Under the pieces are notes generated by a model. That model worked only from the letters and a program-made list of their open reading frames with translations. It did not search any database and was not told the DNA's origin. 64,000 nucleotides of DNA from Tragulus kanchil. Lineage: Eukaryota > Chordata > Mammalia > Artiodactyla > Tragulidae. The stretch is taken from the NCBI GenBank assembly GCA_022376925.1, contig JAIOJX010000032.1, forward strand, positions 198,396,939-198,460,938, read 5' to 3'. The stretch's first letter is position 1. Every line of letters starts with the position of its first letter. This document shows positions 57,720-64,000 of this stretch, one piece after another. Both the position numbers and the translations under genes were made by a program.

Positions 57720-58285
57720 TAATTGCAGGGTAATCTCATCATAATGAGAGCAATGAACAACAGGTAACATTTGAAGGCAAGAGATTCCCGCTTTTCCCCA
57801 CATTTCTTTTTCTGCTACCCAGACACTTTTCACCCCAAAGGTGTGGTTTCCTATGTGTCTGGAGTTTCCTGCTCCCTTTGTCTGTTCATGGACCCCTGCT
57901 GTTTACAAGCTGCTTGAATTCTGGGCACCTGGCCCCTGCCCCCATTTCTTTGATCGTTCCTAGCCACCTGCCTGGTGTAACAGTATTTTGCACCTATAAT
58001 TTTGTTCTTAATTCTTGGGTTCTTAAACTGACACCCCCAAAATTATTTTTAACAACCTGTTATAGGTGCTTTTATATTCTGGTTAAATTGTTCTTGTATG
58101 GAATAGATTTAAAAGTTAAAAAAAAAAAAAAAAAACCATTGCTCTATATTTTCCAAACATCTAGCTATTTCTATTTTTATGATAAAATTTTCTTCAGACA
58201 AAACAAAAAATTGAAATGGGATGTCTCAGATACTAAATCCTTAGACCACTTCAATTTTTAACCTGAAATCATCCTCTTGTATTCG
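57720..58285. other. Possible 3' UTR retrocopy, unassigned
   Basis: Moderately GC-rich DNA that ends in an A17 run at about 58119-58136, shortly after 'GGAATAGATTTAAAAG'. This looks like the end of a processed transcript, but I recognise no coding sequence, and no canonical AATAAA lies directly upstream. Confidence 0.35.
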
Positions 58286-60551
58286 GAATGAAGCTTATCC
58301 TCTACTATTTACATTCCAAAACTTGGAGCTTCTGAACTTTCGATTAAGCCTAGCTAACTTAATTATCTTAGCTAAGTGTTTCTTTCTCATTCAGCTTATA
58401 GTTCATTTATCCCTTCTTGGGATATGAGTCATTATGATAGAGCTATATAACCAATATACTTGTTTGTCAGGAAGTCATTTTAATGTCTTTGAAAGACTGA
58501 ATTGTCACCATTTATCTGAGTTCCATAACAACATAAAGAAAGAATTGAATTCAAGCCCAATAAAGCCGTTTGTCTTTGTTCTTTATACTCTCTGACTATC
58601 TTGCAATCATTGCATATTAAAGCTCCTGACCCCCTCTCATTCCACTGGCCTGGCCCTGCCTGCAATGGAGTGACTTTTTGGACATTTTCTCTTCCCTTGA
58701 CTGCTGTGGCTGATTCTCGCTTCTTAGACTTTCCTCCTATCTGCTTCTTTGAATCTTGACCCGTGTCCTTGGCCATTTCCTTCTTTTATTTCCTTAAGCA
58801 ATTGTAGCCATAGCTTGGTAGAATGGCCACCCTGTGCAGCTAATTTCCCTGGGGTCATCTTTACTTTTTCATTTGGTCCCTTGCGGTGACTTCTGTATTT
58901 ACTTTTATTGTGATCCTGATCACATCAAAGTGTCATCATTTTCCTGTCTTTGCATCGTGACTTTTACATCATTGACATTAGGGATATGGTTTCTTGTTTC
59001 CCTACGCACAACCAGACATATAGAAAGTGTTCTTTTAAGTACTTTTTAAAGTATGAATAAATGATTAAAACATTTTTCTATCTTTAACCTGCTTTCAGAT
59101 AATATCTGTATGTTTTTTAGTTCCTCAAACTAAGTCATTTTTTTTCCCACCATCAACTACCAATTGGAACTTGCTTGCCATCTGTGGAGCCCTATACCAA
59201 GGTCATAGGATAAAAACCTCTGGTACTAACCAAGGCACATAGCAACAGTTGCTATGAGCCTCAGGATCTAAAGTGACCAGATCCCTGACCCTATATTATG
59301 CAAAATATTCACCCTGTAGCATCCTAACTAATCACCTAATGCCACCTTTCCAGTGGGAAATTTCTGTCTTGAGGCTATAAAAATTGGCTGCAAGCCTACA
59401 AAAGCATTCAGCCTCCCTTGATTCGAATGAAGCTTATCCTCTACTATTTACATTCCAAAACTTGGAGCTTCTGAACTTTCGATTAAGCCTAGCTAACTTA
59501 ATTATCTTAGCTAAGTGTTTCTTTCTCATTCAGCTTATAGTTCATTTATCCCTTCTTGGGATATGAGTCATTATGATAGAGCTATATAACCAATATACTT
59601 GTTTGTCAGGAAGTCATTTTAATGTCTTTGAAAGACTGAATTGTCACCATTTATCTGAGTTCCATAACAACATAAAGAAAGAATTGAATTCAAGCCCAAT
59701 AAAGCCGTTTGTCTTTGTTCTTTATACTCTCTGACTATCTTGCAATCATTGCATATTAAAGCTCCTGACCCCCTCTCATTCCACTGGCCTGGCCCTGCCT
59801 GCAATGGAGTGACTTTTTGGACATTTTCTCTTCCCTTGACTGCTGTGGCTGATTCTCGCTTCTTAGACTTTCCTCCTATCTGCTTCTTTGAATCTTGACC
59901 CGTGTCCTTGGCCATTTCCTTCTTTTATTTCCTTAAGCAATTGTAGCCATAGCTTGGTAGAATGGCCACCCTGTGCAGCTAATTTCCCTGGGGTCATCTT
60001 TACTTTTTCATTTGGTCCCTTGCGGTGACTTCTGTATTTACTTTTATTGTGATCCTGATCACATCAAAGTGTCATCATTTTCCTGTCTTTGCATCGTGAC
60101 TTTTACATCATTGACATTAGGGATATGGTTTCTTGTTTCCCTACGCACAACCAGACATATAGAAAGTGTTCTTTTAAGTACTTTTTAAAGTATGAATAAA
60201 TGATTAAAACATTTTTCTATCTTTAACCTGCTTTCAGATAATATCTGTATGTTTTTTAGTTCCTCAAACTAAGTCATTTTTTTTCCCACCATCAACTACC
60301 AATTGGAACTTGCTTGCCATCTGTGGAGCCCTATACCAAGGTCATAGGATAAAAATCTCTGGTACTAACCAAGGCACATAGCAACAGTTGCTATGAGCCT
60401 CAGGATCTAAAGTGACCAGATCCCTGACCCTATATTATGCAAAATATTCACCCTGTAGCATCCTAACTAATCACCTAATGCCACCTTTCCAGTGGGAAAT
60501 TTCTGTCTTGAGGCTATAAAAATTGGCTGCAAGCCTACAAAAGCATTCAGC
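58286..60551. repeat. Doublet 21: direct tandem repeat, unit 1139 bp with filler
   Basis: Copy 1 is 58286-59412 and copy 2 is 59425-60551; a single C/T difference was noticed (59217 against 60356). Filler 59413-59424 ('CTCCCTTGATTC') resembles 'TCCTCTTGTATTCG' just before copy 1. The left ~900 bp of each copy is unassigned. Its 98-residue minus-strand ORF (58480-58776) has no recognised domain. Confidence 0.95.
59183..59412 (+). mobile_element. ERV LTR, truncated by the doublet join
   Basis: Left part of the LTR that is complete at 60322-61015. It stops near the transcription start region because copy 1 ends there. Confidence 0.75.
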
Positions 60552-61015
60552 TCTCCCTTGAGCTGGGCTACTCTTCTTCTTTTTTTTTTTTCCCTAAACA
60601 TTTATTTATTTATTTTTATGGGGAGGGCGGGTTGGGGAGGGAGGAGGTGGGCGGGCCACTTCTATTGGTCTTTCATTTATTTATTTTCATCCATCTTTGT
60701 TTTTTGTCTCCTGTGGGCCTCCCATTGCGGTGGCCTCTGTTGTCGCAGAGCGCCGGCTCTGGGCTCATGCGCCCCAGAGCTCCGGCTCGGTAATTGGACA
60801 CATTGGTCCAGCCGTTCTGCTGCACGTGGGATCTTCCCAGGCCAGGGACCGAACCGGCGCCCCCTGCACTGCAAGGAGGTGTCCTTACCCACTGGACCAC
60901 CAGGGAAGCCCTGGGCCACTCTTCTAACAGTGTCTCTCACTCTAATAAACTTTATTTTTCTCTCATTGTGCCTCACCTCTGTAAATTCTTTTCCAACGCT
61001 TGCGCGGACCATGAC
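60322..61015 (+). mobile_element. ERV LTR carrying a SINE
   Basis: Plus-strand LTR from TGTGGAGCCC to GACCATGACA. TATAAAAATTGGCTGC at 60515-60530 is promoter-like and AATAAA at 60944-60949 is a poly-A signal. Its R-like region holds a CHR-2-variant SINE at 60578-60910. A diverged relative on the other strand is at 53656-54019. No viral genes are attached. The 203-residue ORF across 60492-61103 is a chance frame through LTR and SINE. Confidence 0.82.
60578..60910 (-). mobile_element. CHR-2-variant SINE inside the LTR (youngest looking)
   Basis: Target duplication CTGGGCTACTCTTCT at 60563-60577 and CTGGGCCACTCTTCT at 60911-60925. It keeps more CpG sites than the other copies (for example 'CAGAGCGCCGGCTCTGG' and 'GACCGAACCGGCGCCC'), which suggests recent insertion. 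Confidence 0.93.
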
Positions 61016-61163
61016 ACCATCTACCTCAACAAGGATTGAATCATGTGCTACTGCTAAACTCCAACGCCCTCTGAAGGGAGTTCCAGGTGGAGATCAGAAA
61101 TGAGGCATTGTACTCTAGGAAAATTGGCAGGGCAGGTCTTCAAACAGACATTCTCAGGAGCTG

Positions 61164-61444
61164 TTTGGGGTGGGGTGGAGGTGGGGGTGGGGGTTTGGCC
61201 ACTTCTATTGATCTTTCATTTATTTATCTTTTTTCTTTGGCCTGTGTGGGCTTCCCATCACAGTGGCCTCTTTCACTGCAGAGCACCGGCTCTGGGTGCA
61301 TGCGCTCCAGAGCTCCGGCTCCATAGTTGGACATATCCGTCCAGCTGCTCTGAAGCATGTGGGATCTTCCCAAGCCAGGGATTGAACCGGTGCCCCTTGC
61401 ACTGCAAGGCAGTGTTCTTACCCACTGGACCACCAGGGAAGCCC
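61164..61444 (-). mobile_element. CHR-2-variant SINE
   Basis: Exact target duplication CAGGAGCTG at 61155-61163 and 61445-61453, with a G-rich tail at 61166-61196. Copy at 62253-62533. Confidence 0.9.
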
Positions 61445-61453
61445 CAGGAGCTG

Positions 61454-61765
61454 ATTTTATGAATCCATTTCTTATATTTCCTCACATCTAAAAAAGCACT
61501 AAAATCCTTCACAATGATGATTGTTTCTCGTGACTAGTAGAGGCTTCACAAGACCAACAGAAACTTTTTACCAAAAATATGCACTCAATTGTGTATATTC
61601 CCCCTTTATCAAAATCACATATGTACTGTCCTTCCCTCCTATCTCTTTGGAGCAGTTTCTGAGAGCTATTTGAGGTGCTGTCTGCCAGGCTCCAGCCCTC
61701 ATATTTTGCCAAATAAACCTTAACTTGCAACTCTCATGCTGTGCATTTTTTATGTCGACACTACC
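61454..61765 (+). mobile_element. ERV LTR (BTLTR1-like)
   Basis: Plus strand: 'AAAAAAGCACTAAAATCCTT', later 'TTTGGAGCAGTTTCTGAGAG', 'AAATAAACCTTAACTTGC' with a poly-A signal near 61711, and an end near 'TATGTCGACA'. Same family as the minus-strand pieces at 12827 and 55050. Copy at 62543-62855. Confidence 0.65.
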
Positions 61766-61964
61766 AACCTTTCCTTTTGATTTCCTAACATTAGTTACAG
61801 GAGTAAACTTAGATTCTTCTGGTAGCTTTAGTAGTCATCAAGTCCTGTCTATTCTGTTTGGGCAATATTTTTGCATTCGATCCGTTTTTCATTCCCAGCC
61901 TCCAAATCTTCATTATCATCACTGATCTAGAAATCTACATTAACTTTCTAAATGAGTTGTGCTC

Positions 61965-62165
61965 CAGAAAAAACAAAGTTTTGAAGCTGGGCAGATCTAG
62001 GTTCGTTCTGAGTCAATTATTAAAGGAAAAACAATTTACTTAATGTTTTTGAGCTTCTGTTTCTGTGCTTTTTATTTGCATTACAATCAGTATGTCCTTC
62101 ACCAGATATAAACTCCCTTAGGGCAAGAATTATGCATTACTTGACTTTTATTCTTATAAATCACT
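61965..62165 (+). mobile_element. MIR/L2-like old repeat
   Basis: 'GGGCAGATCTAGGTTCGTTC' followed by 'ATTTACTTAATGTTTTTGAG' and 'CTTCTGTTTCTGTG' matches the MIR core order. The next part ('ATAAACTCCCTTAGGGCAAG') is L2-like. Copy at 63054-63255, where it continues to about 63310 as 'TTCCTGGCATATAACAG'. Confidence 0.5.
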
Positions 62166-62252
62166 ATAGTTCCAGGTGGAGATCAGAAATGAGGCATTGT
62201 ACTCTAGGAAAATTGGCAGGGCAGGTCTTCAAACAGACATTCTCAGGAGCTG

Positions 62253-62533
62253 TTTGGGGTGGGGTGGAGGTGGGGGTGGGGGTTTGGCCACTTCTATTGA
62301 TCTTTCATTTATTTATCTTTTTTCTTTGGCCTGTGTGGGCTTCCCATCACAGTGGCGTCTGTCGTTGCAGAGCACCGGCTCTGGGCACATGCGCTCCAGA
62401 GCTCCGGCTCCATAGTTGGACATATCCGTCCAGCTGCTCTGAAGCATGTGGGATCTTCCCAAGCCAGGGATTGAACCGGTGCCCCTTGCACTGCAAGGCA
62501 GTGTTCTTACCCACTGGACCACCAGGGAAGCCC
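62253..62533 (-). mobile_element. CHR-2-variant SINE (doublet copy with six changes)
   Basis: Copy of 61164-61444 with the clustered substitutions noted under doublet 22. Confidence 0.9.
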
Positions 62534-62542
62534 CAGGAGCTG

Positions 62543-62855
62543 ATTTTATGAATCCATTTCTTATATTTCCTCACATCTAAAAAAGCACTAAAATCCTTCA
62601 CAATGATGATTGTTTCTCGTGACTAGTAGAGGCTTCACAAGACCAACAGAAACTTTTTACCAAAAATATGCACTCAATTGTGTATATTCCCCCTTTATCA
62701 AAATCACATATGTACTGTCCTTCCCTCCTATCTCTTTGGAGCAGTTTCTGAGAGCTATTTGAGGTGCTGTCTGCCAGGCTCCAGCCCTCATATTTTGCCA
62801 AATAAACCTTAACTTGCAACTCTCATGCTGTGCATTTTTTATGTCGACACTACCA
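62543..62855 (+). mobile_element. ERV LTR (doublet copy of 61454-61765)
   Basis: Same element at the offset of doublet 22. Confidence 0.65.
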
Positions 62856-63310
62856 ACCTTTCCTTTTGATTTCCTAACATTAGTTACAGGAGTAAACTTA
62901 GATTCTTCTGGTAGCTTTAGTAGTCATCAAGTCCTGTCTATTCTGTTTGGGCAATATTTTTGCATTCGATCCGTTTTTCATTCCCAGCCTCCAAATCTTC
63001 ATTATCATCACTGATCTAGAAATCTACATTAACTTTCTAAATGAGTTGTGCTCCAGAAAAAGCAAAGTTTTGAAGCTGGGCAGATCTAGGTTCGTTCTGA
63101 GTCAATTATTAAAGGAAAAACAATTTACTTAATGTTTTTGAGCTTCTGTTTCTGTGCTTTTTATTTGCATTACAATCAGTATGTCCTTCACCAGATATAA
63201 ACTCCCTTAGGGCAAGAATTATGCATTACTTGACTTTTTATTCTTATAAATCACTATAGTTCCTGGCATATAACAGCTCTGTGATGTTATGAGCTAAATA
63301 AATGAATAGC

Positions 63311-64000
63311 GTGAATGAGAGTGATAATATCTACCTCAAACTGCTAAAGCAAAAGATAAGCTAAATGTGATAAAATATATGAAGGGGCCCAAATAGATAT
63401 GTAGAGGGGCTGTGTTAAGGATGACCAAGACTACCAGTGACATCACCAGGTGAGCTATCAACCAGTAGTCAGCACCAGCTGCCAGCCACGTTACAGCTGC
63501 TATTTTTGACTTATTTATTCTGGCACTTCAACCAACAAGATCAGAAGAAAATAGCCAATTGACAGTCTTTTTTATTGCTTTAAGCAATTAAGTTTTGGAA
63601 CAGTATAGCAGTAAGGTAAAACTATAATATAAACCTAAAATACATGGCTCTGACTTCAAGATTGTACTATCATCAGAGGAATGAAGAAGAGTAAGGAGAT
63701 TTAGTAGAGGTTGAAAAGTAATGAGGAAATTAATGTTAAAGGCTGGAGAAAAGGCAATCAGTCTTTTATAGTGATGAAGACTTGACAATGCCATCACCTC
63801 CAATATAGATGGTAGAAAATATAACTAATAAACTTGTGGATTTGGCAAAAGTGATTCCAGGTAGAACATTGAAAGTGTCAGTTGGCTTCATTTAACTTCT
63901 GATAATGGAGTGATGAAAGAGAAAGTAGACCTAAAGAAACAGTTTGGATTTCAGAAGTCAGAAATTCTGCAATTGGATTGCAGAAGTCAGAGGAGAATTT
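63311..64000. other. Single-copy DNA, nothing recognised
   Basis: The right end of the window holds no recognised repeat, gene or doublet. Whether a further doublet starts here cannot be seen. Confidence 0.5.

Larger units (their letters stand above)
61081..63263. repeat. Doublet 22: direct tandem repeat, unit 1089 bp
   Basis: Copy 1 is 61081-62169 and copy 2 is 62170-63263. The join has a 4- to 6-base microhomology (AGTTCC). Unlike other doublets, six substitutions cluster in 40 bp of the SINE (61266-61302 against 62355-62391). Elsewhere only one substitution and one inserted T were noticed. Confidence 0.94.

Noticed and set aside
58480..58776. Lysine-rich 98-residue minus-strand ORF (copy at 59619-59915)
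   Set aside because: No recognised domain and no neighbouring exon. The two copies are a doublet, so recurrence adds no support.
60492..61103. 203-residue plus-strand ORF
   Set aside because: It reads through an LTR and an antisense SINE and contains the typical SINE-derived peptide seen in many other frames.
1499..63263. Doublets as a satellite or macrosatellite array
   Set aside because: Units of different doublets are unrelated in sequence and each is repeated only once, so there is no shared monomer.
1499..63263. Doublets as products of recombination between SINEs
   Set aside because: Only some joins fall in SINEs or BovB, and shared sequence at joins is 0-6 bp, far below what SINE-SINE recombination would leave.
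1499..63263. Paired identical ORFs as evidence for conserved duplicated genes
   Set aside because: Every pair keeps the exact offset of its doublet and identity extends over non-coding DNA and repeats, so it is not coding selection.

Overview
The window is nuclear DNA of a ruminant, most likely a pecoran or close relative. It carries 5'-truncated BovB (RTE) LINE fragments, many Bov-tA SINEs (tRNA-Glu head joined to a BovB-derived tail), CHR-2-type tRNA-Glu SINEs, L1 pieces with the cetartiodactyl type of 3' end, several endogenous-retrovirus LTRs, an MLT1-type LTR, and old MIR and L2 copies. No double BovA element (BOV-A2) was seen, which weakly disfavours a bovid. I found no functional protein-coding gene, rRNA, tRNA gene or CRISPR array. 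The only gene-derived sequence I can name is a 5'-truncated, stop-ridden processed pseudogene of LAPTM4B near 32.48-33.05 kb. The short ORFs otherwise lie in interspersed repeats or unassigned AT-rich DNA.

The dominant structure is not a gene. At 22 places a stretch of 1.04-1.16 kb is repeated immediately, in direct orientation, at near identity. The second copies begin at about 2629, 5189, 7492, 10714, 13447, 15389, 17551, 21854, 25617, 28424, 31316, 35268, 37169, 39246, 41459, 44040, 46003, 48815, 50641, 55826, 59425 and 62170. Each doublet holds different sequence, so this is not a satellite. Copies mostly differ by homopolymer and short-indel changes, often near the joins, and several joins carry 10-66 bp of filler that looks like an error-rich version of the sequence preceding the first copy. 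Four neighbouring pairs of doublets overlap, leaving some segments in three copies. The best explanation is an assembly fault: contig or graph-node ends overlapping by about 1.1 kb were concatenated instead of merged. Removing one copy of each would shorten the window from 64 kb to about 39.5 kb.

Layout: 0-1.5 kb BovB, MIR and an AT-rich tract; 1.5-8.6 kb three doublets with Bov-tA SINEs; 8.9-16.5 kb ERV LTRs in both orientations, an L2 and BovB fragments; 16.4-23 kb old L1-like sequence and SINEs; 23-24.5 kb unassigned single-copy DNA; 24.5-27.4 kb an L1 3' region broken by BovB and a SINE; 27.4-34 kb SINEs, the LAPTM4B pseudogene and an older diverged SINE duplication; 34-52 kb an almost unbroken chain of doublets carrying an old mammalian repeat, an MLT1 LTR, BovB, L1 and SINEs; 52-57 kb L1, MIR, two LTR families and nested SINEs; 57-63 kb young CHR-2-variant SINEs, one inside an LTR; 63.3-64 kb unassigned DNA.

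No genes act together here. The main use of this annotation is to warn that copy number, repeat density and ORF counts in this window are inflated by the doublets. Repeat family names come from memory of consensus sequences and were not checked with a search.
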